From: Ruminococcus flavefaciens
Lineage (GTDB): Bacteria > Bacillota > Clostridia > Oscillospirales > Ruminococcaceae
DNA length: 61,286 bases
Reading direction: 5' to 3'
Assembly (NCBI GenBank): GCA_902777125.1
Contig: CACYSQ010000012.1
Location: forward strand, 1-61,286
In this document: positions 17,963 through 25,564 of the stretch, piece after piece
How the letters are laid out: the number at the start of each line of letters is the position of its first letter
Numbering within the stretch: position 1 is the stretch's first letter
Program-made: the position numbers and the translations under genes
Notes under the pieces: model-generated
The model's database searches: none
The model's input: only the letters and a program-made list of their open reading frames with translations
What the model was told of the DNA's origin: nothing

Positions 17963-19150
17963 TTATGTTTTGCTATTCTCAGTCTTTTCCCAGCATTTCG
18001 CAATCTCGGCTGCTTTGTCGTTCCCCGGGGACAGCTTTTTGAGAAGCTTCTGATAGAATGATTTGACGTCAAGATCGTTCAGAAGATAGCGCACAGGGTG
18101 TCTGTTCAGCGCTATGTCAAGGAGCATTTCTATCTCGTCGGCAGTCCAGCTGTCTATCAGGAGCATCTCCTTGATAAGCGTGTGAGTCGTGCCGAAAGAA
18201 GCGCTGCCGTCCAGCGAAAGAATGAGGTCGAGCCTGTCGCGTTTTTCCTCGTTATTGCTGCGTCTTGTGTCATTCTGATCGCGCTCGTCCTTGCAGTCGT
18301 AATACACGTTCTCAAGGACTTCATTTGCCGCGGTACGGTCAATGATAGCCTTCACCAGCAGGTCGAGCTTCGAGCCGTCGGTATAGTCCGCAGGTGCAAA
18401 ATAGCGGATACGGTTATCGTGCAGCATCTTGTACACCTTCGACTTGTCAAGGGTATCGTTATTGTACACACCTATCGAATGTCCGCCGTTCGTGTTCACC
18501 AGTTTCATGCACGGAATATCGGTATCGCTGTCGCCTATGTAGACCATATTTCTGAACGGCACACGGAGGTCCTCCGGTGCAAAATAGTCGTTGACGCCGG
18601 AATCGTTGACGTCAAGGATACCCTTCTCTATCCTGAAAAGGAACTGCGTCTTGTTGGTGTAGTTGATGACCTGTGCAGGCCATATCGGAACGTCCTTGTC
18701 GTCGAACATGAACGAGCTCGCGTATATCTTCTCGAAAGCGCCTGCCTTTGCAACGGAAGTTCCCTCGATCATCTCTTTCAGTCCGGAGGAGATGATGTAA
18801 TGCTCCACGATCACGCCGTGTTCCGAGCCGTATTCTCTTATGCGCTCGAACCAATCCTCAACTCCGGGGAAGAGCTTGACCTTTGCGCCGTATTCCTGCA
18901 AACTCTTTCGCGTTAGCACGATGCGTCCGCGGGCTTCATTAACCATTTTGAACATATATGCTAGGTTGGAGTCCATTTCGTTGGCTTCTGCCATTTCATC
19001 AGTTTCTTTCCAGAAGGACGGTACGTCGCCGTCGTAGACCGCCTGTATGTAACCCTGCGCCTGCATATCGTCAGGTGAGAGGGTCTTGTCAAAATCGTAG
19101 CAGATCGCGAGAACAGGCTTGTCCTCTTTGGTTTTTCTTATTGCTGACAT
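17963..19150 (-). CDS. HAD-superfamily hydrolase
   Basis: A 395-residue protein. Motif I is YDFDKTLSPDD, motif II IISSG, and motif IV GDSDTDIPCM, giving the complete acidic HAD site for phosphoryl transfer with Mg2+. The C-terminal 120 residues form a helical extension (LLLIDSWTADEIEMLLDIAL) of unknown function. The substrate is unknown; this long form occurs in accessory regions. The ATG at 19150 has GAGGTG upstream and is preferred over an upstream in-frame ATG at 19207. It is the first gene of a three-gene operon read from the promoter at 19218-19246. Confidence 0.85.
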   Translation of the reverse strand: MSAIRKTKEDKPVLAICYDFDKTLSPDDMQAQGYIQAVYDGDVPSFWKETDEMAEANEMDSNLAYMFKMVNEARGRIVLTRKSLQEYGAKVKLFPGVEDWFERIREYGSEHGVIVEHYIISSGLKEMIEGTSVAKAGAFEKIYASSFMFDDKDVPIWPAQVINYTNKTQFLFRIEKGILDVNDSGVNDYFAPEDLRVPFRNMVYIGDSDTDIPCMKLVNTNGGHSIGVYNNDTLDKSKVYKMLHDNRIRYFAPADYTDGSKLDLLVKAIIDRTAANEVLENVYYDCKDERDQNDTRRSNNEEKRDRLDLILSLDGSASFGTTHTLIKEMLLIDSWTADEIEMLLDIALNRHPVRYLLNDLDVKSFYQKLLKKLSPGNDKAAEIAKCWEKTENSKT

Positions 19151-19217
19151 CGTTTCACCTCTGTTTTGATGTTGTATCAGACAAAAATCACTCGAAATTT
19201 GCCGCAAATATATTTAT

Positions 19218-19246
19218 ATTATACCATTTTCCGAGCCGTTTTGCAA
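19218..19246 (-). promoter_or_regulatory. Promoter of HAD operon
   Basis: Minus strand: TTGCAA, 17 bp, TATAAT. Confidence 0.75.
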
Positions 19247-19302
19247 TACTTTTATGACAGATCCAAACAATATTCGTTTTCATTTCAAAAGCTGCAAATC
19301 GC

Positions 19303-19331
19303 TTGACATTGTCCGTAACGAGTGGTATAAT
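19303..19331 (+). promoter_or_regulatory. Promoter of fluoride riboswitch
   Basis: TTGACA (19303-19308), 17 bp, TATAAT (19326-19331), both consensus. Confidence 0.85.
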
Positions 19332-19352
19332 ATATATGATGAAAATTTCATA

Positions 19353-19440
19353 CGGGAATGATGTTCTCCCTTGGGAAACCTAAACCGCTTATCAGGCTGA
19401 TGACTTCTGCAATTTTTATGCAGAAGCTGTCGGCTTTTTT
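19353..19440 (+). ncRNA. Fluoride riboswitch (crcB motif) with terminator
   Basis: GGGAATGATGTTCTCCC, then AACCGC and GGCTGATGACTTCTGC, match the conserved parts of the fluoride aptamer (GG-n-GATG-n2-GTTC-n-CC and CTGATGAC). The aptamer's last strand also pairs with GCAGAAGCTGTCGGC (19420-19434) in a long terminator stem followed by TTTTTT, giving a classic transcriptional switch: fluoride should prevent the terminator. The promoter is 20 bases upstream and GGAGG follows at 19446. Confidence 0.88.
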
Positions 19441-19456
19441 ATTTTGGAGGAATACT

Positions 19457-19520
19457 ATGCTTTTATCTCTTGCTACTTGAAAAGGAGGAGCATTTTTCGG
19501 CAGATACGCAATAACAAGTC
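19457..19520 (+). pseudogene. crcB: Decayed fluoride channel gene start
   Basis: Directly after the riboswitch and GGAGG, an ATG opens MLLSLAT and stops at TGA 19478-19480. The same frame continues GGAFFGRYAI, which resembles the N-terminal GG-x-x-G-x2-RY-x-I of CrcB/Fluc fluoride channels, and then loses all likeness. A full channel would need about 120 codons; only about 20 remain before the convergent gene's terminator. The identity rests on the riboswitch plus a ten-residue match. Confidence 0.5.
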
Positions 19521-19596
19521 CAGTCTCAACACGCGGTCATCGGCGGCACAGAACGCATTACTGCGGACCCTCCTTAATGAAAATGAGATAATGCAA

Positions 19597-19629
19597 AAAA
19601 CCTCCCACGGTCTTGCCGCAGGAGGTTTT
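19597..19629 (-). terminator. Terminator of CE1 esterase gene
   Basis: AAAACCTCC/GGAGGTTTT with an inner CGG/CCG stem; the minus strand continues with TTTTTTGCAT. Confidence 0.8.
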
Positions 19630-19668
19630 ATAATGTACGTTTTTACCCGGACGTTCCGGGAGCTCAGA

Positions 19669-21279
19669 TCAGTCCGTTGCCTGGAATACAGCTCTTACGA
19701 AGCAGTACAGGCTCGAATGGATAGAGTCGTCACCGTGGTGACCGTTCTGGACAACGTGCCATACATGAGGAACGCCGTTCTTTGTGAAGTTGTTGTGATA
19801 GCCCTGCGGAGTGGTGAGTCCGACAACGTCATCGGAAGTACCGCCGGTTATGAATACGAGATGAGGAGTTGTTTCCTCGCTGTCCCATTTCCATGCGCCC
19901 TGAGCACCCGGTGCAGGACAGATAGCGCCGACATAGCCGAACTTGTCGCCGTACTTCATACCGATCTGGAGTGACTCCATACCTCCCATTGAGAAGCCGG
20001 TAACGGCTGTATAGTCTCTGCCGGTCTTGACGCTGTATTTTGATTCGATCTCAGGCATGAGGCTGTCAACGATATCGTCAACGAAGTTGTTGTAGCCCTC
20101 GACCGATGCAGGATCGCCAAAGCCTGTAGCGCTTTCCTTTGTTGCACTTGTGAAGATAAGCGGGCATACAACGATCATATCCTTTGCTTCACCGGAAGCG
20201 ATAGCGTTTTCGACGATCTGGCGGGTGTACATGGTACCGTTGCCCTTTACGATCATACGGTCCTCGTTCTCGAAGAAGCCGTGGAGCACATAGAGGACAG
20301 GATACTGCTTGCTCTCGTCGTAATTTGCAGGGAGCAGGATATTATAGGGCTTGTTCTTGTTAGCCTTCTTGGAGAAGTAGGTCTTCTTAACGATAGTGCC
20401 GTACTGAACTCCGGGCTTTTCCTGGTGAGAATCGCCGGGCTCATTGTTAACGAGCTCGTTCTGAGTCTTTTCGGTGAGCTCCTCCATAGTGTACTTCACC
20501 TGTCCGGGAATCGGTTCAGCAATGGGGAATTCCTTGATCCTTCCGAGGCAGAAGTCGTTGATGAGGACGAAGTCCGCGATCTCGAATACACCGTTGCTGT
20601 CAGCATCGGCAGCCTTCAGTGTTTTCTTTTCGGTAATGCCGTCGATAACGCCTTTGCGGGCGAGCATGATGTCGTAAACGTTTATTGAACCGTCGTAGTT
20701 GATATCGCCCTTTGCCAGCTTGACAGCAGCCGGCGGCTCGCCTATTTCCGTTCCGCTCTTTGCACCGACCACTTCGTCAATATAGAAGCTGCACTTGCTT
20801 TCCTCTGTCTCAACATAGAGGTGAATGTCAGCCGCATCACTTGGTATAGTGAAATCATTGTTTTCGAGATGCGCCCACTTACCTTTTTCAGCCGTGACCT
20901 TAGCTATCTTGGGGTATTCGGTAGTATCCCCGCTTTTGTACTGTAGCGTCAGGCAGAATGTTACCGGTTCATCAGTGTCCTCGGTCATAACATATGCGCT
21001 GAATGCGTAGGACTGACCTGCCTTGAATTCGGAACTGAGTGGCATTGTGGCACCGTTCCACGCAGCCTCTCGGCCGCTTGTCATAAGCGAGCATTGTCCG
21101 GAACGTGAAATATCGGTCACGACTCTGACAGATGCCGAACCGCGTCCTGACCACTGATCTTTTCCGTCCTCAAAGGTGCTGTGCAGCATATAGTCAGATT
21201 CGGCTGCGGTTACAGAAATTGATGCAGTGACGGAAAGTGACAGAGCTGCGGCAGTGATGATAGATATTGCTTTTTTCAT
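19669..21279 (-). CDS. Secreted CBM-dockerin-CE1 esterase
   Basis: A 536-residue protein: signal peptide (1-26), a CBM22/CBM4_9-like jelly roll (about 30-180, FEDGKDQWSGRGSASV to SFYIDEV), a type I dockerin with two Ca-binding repeats (about 190-255, GDINYDGSINVYDIMLARKG and AADADSNGVFEIADFVLIND), and a CE1 esterase (about 290-536) with nucleophile GFSMGGMES and a late NGHHGDD. CE1 enzymes remove ferulate or acetate from xylan. The dockerin lies between the binding module and the catalytic module rather than at the C-terminus. It should dock to a cellulosomal cohesin. AAGGAGG precedes the start. Confidence 0.92.
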   Translation of the reverse strand: MKKAISIITAAALSLSVTASISVTAAESDYMLHSTFEDGKDQWSGRGSASVRVVTDISRSGQCSLMTSGREAAWNGATMPLSSEFKAGQSYAFSAYVMTEDTDEPVTFCLTLQYKSGDTTEYPKIAKVTAEKGKWAHLENNDFTIPSDAADIHLYVETEESKCSFYIDEVVGAKSGTEIGEPPAAVKLAKGDINYDGSINVYDIMLARKGVIDGITEKKTLKAADADSNGVFEIADFVLINDFCLGRIKEFPIAEPIPGQVKYTMEELTEKTQNELVNNEPGDSHQEKPGVQYGTIVKKTYFSKKANKNKPYNILLPANYDESKQYPVLYVLHGFFENEDRMIVKGNGTMYTRQIVENAIASGEAKDMIVVCPLIFTSATKESATGFGDPASVEGYNNFVDDIVDSLMPEIESKYSVKTGRDYTAVTGFSMGGMESLQIGMKYGDKFGYVGAICPAPGAQGAWKWDSEETTPHLVFITGGTSDDVVGLTTPQGYHNNFTKNGVPHVWHVVQNGHHGDDSIHSSLYCFVRAVFQATD

Positions 21280-21467
21280 TTACAAACCTCCTTAATTTTT
21301 TATTTTATAATAAAAATCTTTTGTGCATATTATATCATATCCTTTACCGTGTGTCAACCTGTATACAGAAAATTTTTTCAAAATAATAAATAACATCATT
21401 GTTTTAACAAAACCGCATTCTGTTTCCTGACGTTCCGCTGATATCATGATATATGTCCATATTAAAA

Positions 21468-21529
21468 GGGATACCGTTCAGCTCCTGCGCCGGAAGATGC
21501 ACTATCCGGCGTGTTTTGAACGGTATCCC
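21468..21529 (-). terminator. Long hairpin terminator
   Basis: GGGATACCGTTCA pairs with TGAACGGTATCCC, with an inner CGCCGGA/TCCGGCG stem; the minus strand runs into TTTTAAT. It ends the DUF134/C_GCAxxG operon. The rest of the 300-base gap to 21279 shows only AT-rich sequence and the esterase ribosome site. Confidence 0.75.
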
Positions 21530-21587
21530 CTTATATTCGGAGGTTTTCAGTTAAGCTTCATCGTATCAGGTCGTTCAGGTTCCGCCC

Positions 21588-22049
21588 TCATTCGGGATGG
21601 TTCTCCTCAAGGTACCGGTCGAGTATCTCCGCTGCGGTCCTGACAAATCTGACGCAAGGTCTGACCTTATAGTATTCCCCGGTCCTTTTTTCGGGAACGG
21701 GTCCCTTCGTGACCGCAAGTCCTTTCAGAAGGTCACGGCATATTATCGTTTCATGCTCTCTGCGGAATTCCTCCGCAAGATGCTGTATCCTCTTATAGTG
21801 TGCCGCTTTCAGCATATCGTCAGTTTCAGTCCCCTGACCGTAAAGTATGCCTGCCACCATAAACATACCCGAACAAGCGCCGCACACCTCGCGCATTCTT
21901 CCCATTCCGCCGCCAAATGACGATGAGAGCCGCTTTGCAAGCTCCTCGTCCATGCCTGTCACGTCACAAAATGCCGTGAAAACAGCCTGAGCACAGTTAC
22001 AGCCCTGCGAAAAAAGCTCTGCCGCTTTTTCTGAGTGAGCGTATCTCAT
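21588..22049 (-). CDS. C_GCAxxG_C_C family protein
   Basis: A 153-residue protein with the family signature: GCNCAQAVFTAFCD near the N-terminus, then FGGGMGRMREVCGACSGMFM. The spaced cysteines suggest metal or redox binding; the family is common in anaerobes but has no proven function. It overlaps the upstream regulator gene by four bases (ATGA), so the two are translationally coupled. Confidence 0.85.
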   Translation of the reverse strand: MRYAHSEKAAELFSQGCNCAQAVFTAFCDVTGMDEELAKRLSSSFGGGMGRMREVCGACSGMFMVAGILYGQGTETDDMLKAAHYKRIQHLAEEFRREHETIICRDLLKGLAVTKGPVPEKRTGEYYKVRPCVRFVRTAAEILDRYLEENHPE

Positions 22050-22777
22050 AAGTGTTCACCGCAGGAGTGACTTCCGCAGCCGTGGTCTCCGCAGGAATGT
22101 CCCTCAACGTGTTCGTGGTGGTGGTCACAGGTCGGATTTGAATTCTGCGCGAGTGTCCGCGTAAGGAAAGCCTTTACCGCTTCATCAGCGCTGCCCATAT
22201 TGCCGCCGTAGAGGGCAATTCCAGCCTCCTGCATAGCCATTTGTGCGCCTCCGCCGATGCCTCCGCAGATAAGAACGTCAGCCTGAGCGTTCCTGAGAAA
22301 GCCTGCAAGAGCACCGTGTCCGGCGCCGTTCGTGTCAACTACCTGCTCGTTTATTACCTTTCCGTCGGCGATATCGTAGAGCTTGAACTGCTCTGTCCTG
22401 CCGAAATGCTGGAAGATCTGTCCGTTTTCATAGGTTACTGCTATCCTCATGATACCAAATCCTTTCCGTGCGATCTCCTCTGAGACCGTACTGTCAAGAG
22501 TGTAATTTCCGCCCGAAATTACGATGCGTCTGCCCTCGACAAGTGCAGCGGCAAGCTTTTTCCTTGCGCTGTCGTATATCGCCGTGACGGTAGTCCTTGC
22601 GACGTTCATCTCGGCAGCGCACTGCTCCTGAGTTTTCGCCTGATAGTCTATCAGACGTATGGTCTCGAACTCGTCAAGCGACATTGTTACCGTATCGTTT
22701 GCGGTATCCTGATCGGGTGCAAAGCTCCAGTAATCGGGGTAACAGCATATACGGCGCGATTTCTGAGGCCTTGGCAT
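22046..22777 (-). CDS. DUF134 HTH protein fused to NifX/NifB-like domain
   Basis: Residues 1-100 are the DUF134 helix-turn-helix domain (MPRPQKSRRICCYPDY, then MSLDEFETIRLIDYQAKTQE and MNVARTTVTAIYDSARKKL). Residues 125-215 are a dinitrogenase iron-molybdenum-cofactor-binding domain (MRIAVTYENGQIFQHFGRTE, then DVLICGGIGGGA). The final 25 residues are rich in His and Cys (HHHEHVEGHSCGDHGCGSH), a likely metal site. Together this suggests a metal- or Fe-S-sensing regulator. The start at 22777 follows AAAGGAG. The tandem operator in its promoter supports autoregulation. Confidence 0.85.
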   Translation of the reverse strand: MPRPQKSRRICCYPDYWSFAPDQDTANDTVTMSLDEFETIRLIDYQAKTQEQCAAEMNVARTTVTAIYDSARKKLAAALVEGRRIVISGGNYTLDSTVSEEIARKGFGIMRIAVTYENGQIFQHFGRTEQFKLYDIADGKVINEQVVDTNGAGHGALAGFLRNAQADVLICGGIGGGAQMAMQEAGIALYGGNMGSADEAVKAFLTRTLAQNSNPTCDHHHEHVEGHSCGDHGCGSHSCGEHL

Positions 22778-22789
22778 AAGCACATCTCC

Positions 22790-22834
22790 TTTCTGACTTA
22801 TGTCAATTATACCACCGTTTCCGACTTATGTCAA
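22790..22834 (-). promoter_or_regulatory. Promoter with tandem operator
   Basis: Minus strand: TTGACA (22829-22834), 17 bp, TATAAT (22806-22811). The 17-mer TTGACATAAGTCGGAAA covering the -35 box recurs as TTGACATAAGTCAGAAA immediately after the -10 box, 28 bp away with one mismatch. The pair brackets the promoter and is a strong operator candidate for the DUF134 protein encoded downstream. Confidence 0.75.
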
Positions 22835-22879
22835 GTATTATTTCTCAACTTCCATGTTTTTCAAAGCTGCACTCCGCTA

Positions 22880-22908
22880 TTGTAAAAGGGAACGCGATAT
22901 GTTATAAT
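22880..22908 (+). promoter_or_regulatory. Promoter of GH16 gene
   Basis: TTGTAA (22880-22885), 17 bp, TATAAT (22903-22908). Confidence 0.7.
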
Positions 22909-22929
22909 TTAGGAAAGAAGGTGTGCATT

Positions 22930-24408
22930 ATGAAAAAGCAGATATTATCTTTACTCATTTCAGCAGCGTGTTCAGCCTGCATCGTCCCTGCAAAAGCCTC
23001 CGCTTCAACGGAAGCTCTGGCGGTAACAGGCGATGTCAACTGTGACGGAGAATTCAGCATCGCGGATATAGTCCTTCTTCAGAAGTGGCTGCTCGCCGCC
23101 CCCGATACCGGCCTTCCCGGCTGGGAAGCGGCTGACTTCTGCACGGACGGCAGACTTGATGTGTTCGACCTCTGCCTTATGAAGCGTCACTATTTCACCG
23201 GCTCGGAACAGCGCCTCATATGGAGCGACGAATTCAGCGGAGACAGTCCCGATGCGTCAAAATGGTCTTATGAGCTCGGAAACTGGAAGCTCGATGCTGA
23301 CGGGAACTACATCACGAGCGGCTGGGGCAACAACGAACAGGAATTCTACACTGATTCAAACGTCTCCGTTCACGACGGTATACTGACGATTGCTGCCCGC
23401 AGAGAAAAATATACCGATCCCGTACAGGGTGAATACGAATACACCTCGGCCCGTCTAAGCAGCCAACACCTGTTCTCGACCTGCGGCGGACGGATAGAGG
23501 TACGCGCCCGCTGCGATTCCGGAAGATCACTCTGGCCTGCTATATGGATGCTCCCCGAGGACAGCGTTTACGGCGGCTGGGCTGCTTCCGGAGAGATCGA
23601 CATTATGGAAGGCTGGGGCAGCGATCCCGGGAAAATATGCGGCACTATCCACTTCGGTGACGTTTGGCCCGGAAATACCTACCTCACGAACGATTACATC
23701 TTCCCGGAGGGCGATTCCACGGAGAACTGGCATACCTACGCAATCGAATGGGATCCCGGAGAGATACGCTGGTACGTTGACGGTCAGCTTTACAGCACCC
23801 AGACCGAATGGTATTCCGCCGGACACAGCTATCCTGCTCCTTTCGACCAGAACTTCTACCTGATACTCAATCTTGCGGTCGGAGGACATTTTGACGGCAT
23901 TGACGGAGTTCACGCCGATCCCTCGATATTCGAGAACGGCGAAAAGCACTTCGATATCGACTACGTCCGCGTTTACAGCCTGAACAGCTCATTCGTCCCG
24001 ACTCCGGTCACATCTCTGCCGCTCGAAGCCTACATCGAGGGTGCGGAAGCAGCACTTTCCAACAAGGACGGCGAAACTGTCGTAAAGATCAGCAGCACAG
24101 GCTCCCTCGAATACGGCGTTATGGGACTTATCCGCGGCAATAAAGTCAAAGCCGGCGAAAAGCACACGCTTTCGTTCGATGTATCCTCAACAGCAGTGCG
24201 GGACATCATCGTTACCGCTGAGGACTCCGCCTACACGCGCTATCTCGATGAAAAGCTCACGGTAGGTCCGGAGGTAAAGCATTACAGCTTCGATACCGTT
24301 TTCAGCGAGGATATGTCCGTTGACCTGAAATTCCAGCTCGGTAACATAGGCGATACCGCTTCTGCCGGGGAACATACCGTAACGATCGGCAGCATAAAAT
24401 GGGAATAA
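22930..24408 (+). CDS. Secreted dockerin-GH16 glucanase
   Basis: A 492-residue protein: signal peptide (1-26), a type I dockerin at the N-terminus (about 35-97, GDVNCDGEFSIADIVLLQKW and TDGRLDVFDLCLMKRHYF), a GH16 catalytic domain (about 100-360, WSDEFSG, WPAIWMLP and the double-glutamate site GEIDIMEGWG), and a C-terminal beta-sandwich of about 120 residues like a carbohydrate-binding module. GH16 enzymes of this type cut beta-1,3 or mixed-linkage glucan. The dockerin is placed before the enzyme. ATG 22930 is chosen because a signal peptide begins there; AGAAGGTG lies upstream. Confidence 0.92.
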   Translation: MKKQILSLLISAACSACIVPAKASASTEALAVTGDVNCDGEFSIADIVLLQKWLLAAPDTGLPGWEAADFCTDGRLDVFDLCLMKRHYFTGSEQRLIWSDEFSGDSPDASKWSYELGNWKLDADGNYITSGWGNNEQEFYTDSNVSVHDGILTIAARREKYTDPVQGEYEYTSARLSSQHLFSTCGGRIEVRARCDSGRSLWPAIWMLPEDSVYGGWAASGEIDIMEGWGSDPGKICGTIHFGDVWPGNTYLTNDYIFPEGDSTENWHTYAIEWDPGEIRWYVDGQLYSTQTEWYSAGHSYPAPFDQNFYLILNLAVGGHFDGIDGVHADPSIFENGEKHFDIDYVRVYSLNSSFVPTPVTSLPLEAYIEGAEAALSNKDGETVVKISSTGSLEYGVMGLIRGNKVKAGEKHTLSFDVSSTAVRDIIVTAEDSAYTRYLDEKLTVGPEVKHYSFDTVFSEDMSVDLKFQLGNIGDTASAGEHTVTIGSIKWE

Positions 24409-24420
24409 CACGATCAAAAA

Positions 24421-24442
24421 AGCCCGGACAACTGTCCGGGCT
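24421..24442. terminator. Shared terminator
   Basis: AGCCCGGAC/GTCCGGGCT with AACT loop between the convergent GH16 and nucleotidyltransferase genes, with A-run on the left and CTGCTTTT on the right. Confidence 0.85.
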
Positions 24443-24448
24443 CTGCTT

Positions 24449-25564
24449 TTATCTGCTTTTTTCAAGCTGTCTGAACTCATTTTCAAGCTCTTTTCTTTTG
24501 ACGGTCGCACCGCGCAGGAAACGGTAGCCGTATGCCGCCGGTATGAGCAGTCTGCTCTTTTTCACCCACGGTACGGCAGTTTCAAGGACTCTCAGCGGCG
24601 GGAAGAAACGGTATCTCAGATATCCGAGCTTAGAGCCGTTTCCGCGGTTCATGATGCCGTTCTTCACGGAATTCTCCGTATTTCCGTATATTCCGGACAT
24701 AACGTAATATTCGAGCTGTCTCTTTTCATCAACAGTGAGCTTCTTCATCGAGAATACCTTCATTGCAAGCTCACGGTTGCTGCGCTCAAAATCTGCGATG
24801 CCGAGCTTTCCGAATTCTTCATCAAGGTACCCCCAGTCGAGGAGGTCGCCGTAAATATTCATGAACACATATGTGTCCGCAAGTGAACGCACGCCGGTAC
24901 CGCCGTATGTGAAGTGCTTGTACTCATGCGCCACCATAAATAGGTAGAAGTCCTCATCGCTGAAATGGAAGCCGTATTTGCTGCCCTCATCAGGAATGAG
25001 CCGTTCCTTTATGTCCTTGAAGTGATCATAGAGACCTCCGATGTGTCTGCTGTCGAAAAGGCTGCTGTGCATCTCGAAATTCAGCACAGGCGCCTTGAAA
25101 TACGCATCATCGTTGCCCTGACCGAAGTGCTCGCAGGTGTATCCGTTTCCGAGGAAAATATCGCGCACATCAGCCATTCGGCTGCCGTCGCAGAGTATAT
25201 CGTTGTCCGACATCTGACGCATACCGAGCCTCGGGTACCAATACTGGAGCAATGCGCCTTTCAGCGGCATATACCATATCCCTTCGGATTCAAGCTCACG
25301 CAGTATGGTCCTGCGTTCGGCATCAAGGAGGATATTCTTGCGGATAGCCTTTTCCTTAGCCTGAGTAAATTCGCTGTCCCTGAAACCGGCTGATTCAAGA
25401 GCATAGGCAGCGCAGGCTGTGAGGATATGCTGCTGGCAGACCTCAAAAAGCTTCGGGAGGTCCATTTTCTCTATGCGTTCCGGACTGGGCTTCCTGCCGT
25501 TTATCGCACAGGCGGTAAGGTAGATCATATCCGTGGCGTTCCTGCGGAATTCAGGCTTTTCCAT
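24449..25564 (-). CDS. Nucleotidyltransferase-family protein (NTP_transf_5)
   Basis: A 371-residue protein. MPLKGALLQYWYP followed by MSDNDILCD gives the G-x-A and D-x-D elements of the NTP_transf_5 family; AHEYKHFTYGGTG is also typical. Members occur in lasso-peptide loci and near polysaccharide genes and may add a nucleotide to a peptide or protein; the reaction is not established. Its ATG lies 14 bases inside the end of the ABC transporter gene, making it the last gene of a tightly coupled five-gene operon. Confidence 0.85.
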   Translation of the reverse strand: MEKPEFRRNATDMIYLTACAINGRKPSPERIEKMDLPKLFEVCQQHILTACAAYALESAGFRDSEFTQAKEKAIRKNILLDAERRTILRELESEGIWYMPLKGALLQYWYPRLGMRQMSDNDILCDGSRMADVRDIFLGNGYTCEHFGQGNDDAYFKAPVLNFEMHSSLFDSRHIGGLYDHFKDIKERLIPDEGSKYGFHFSDEDFYLFMVAHEYKHFTYGGTGVRSLADTYVFMNIYGDLLDWGYLDEEFGKLGIADFERSNRELAMKVFSMKKLTVDEKRQLEYYVMSGIYGNTENSVKNGIMNRGNGSKLGYLRYRFFPPLRVLETAVPWVKKSRLLIPAAYGYRFLRGATVKRKELENEFRQLEKSR

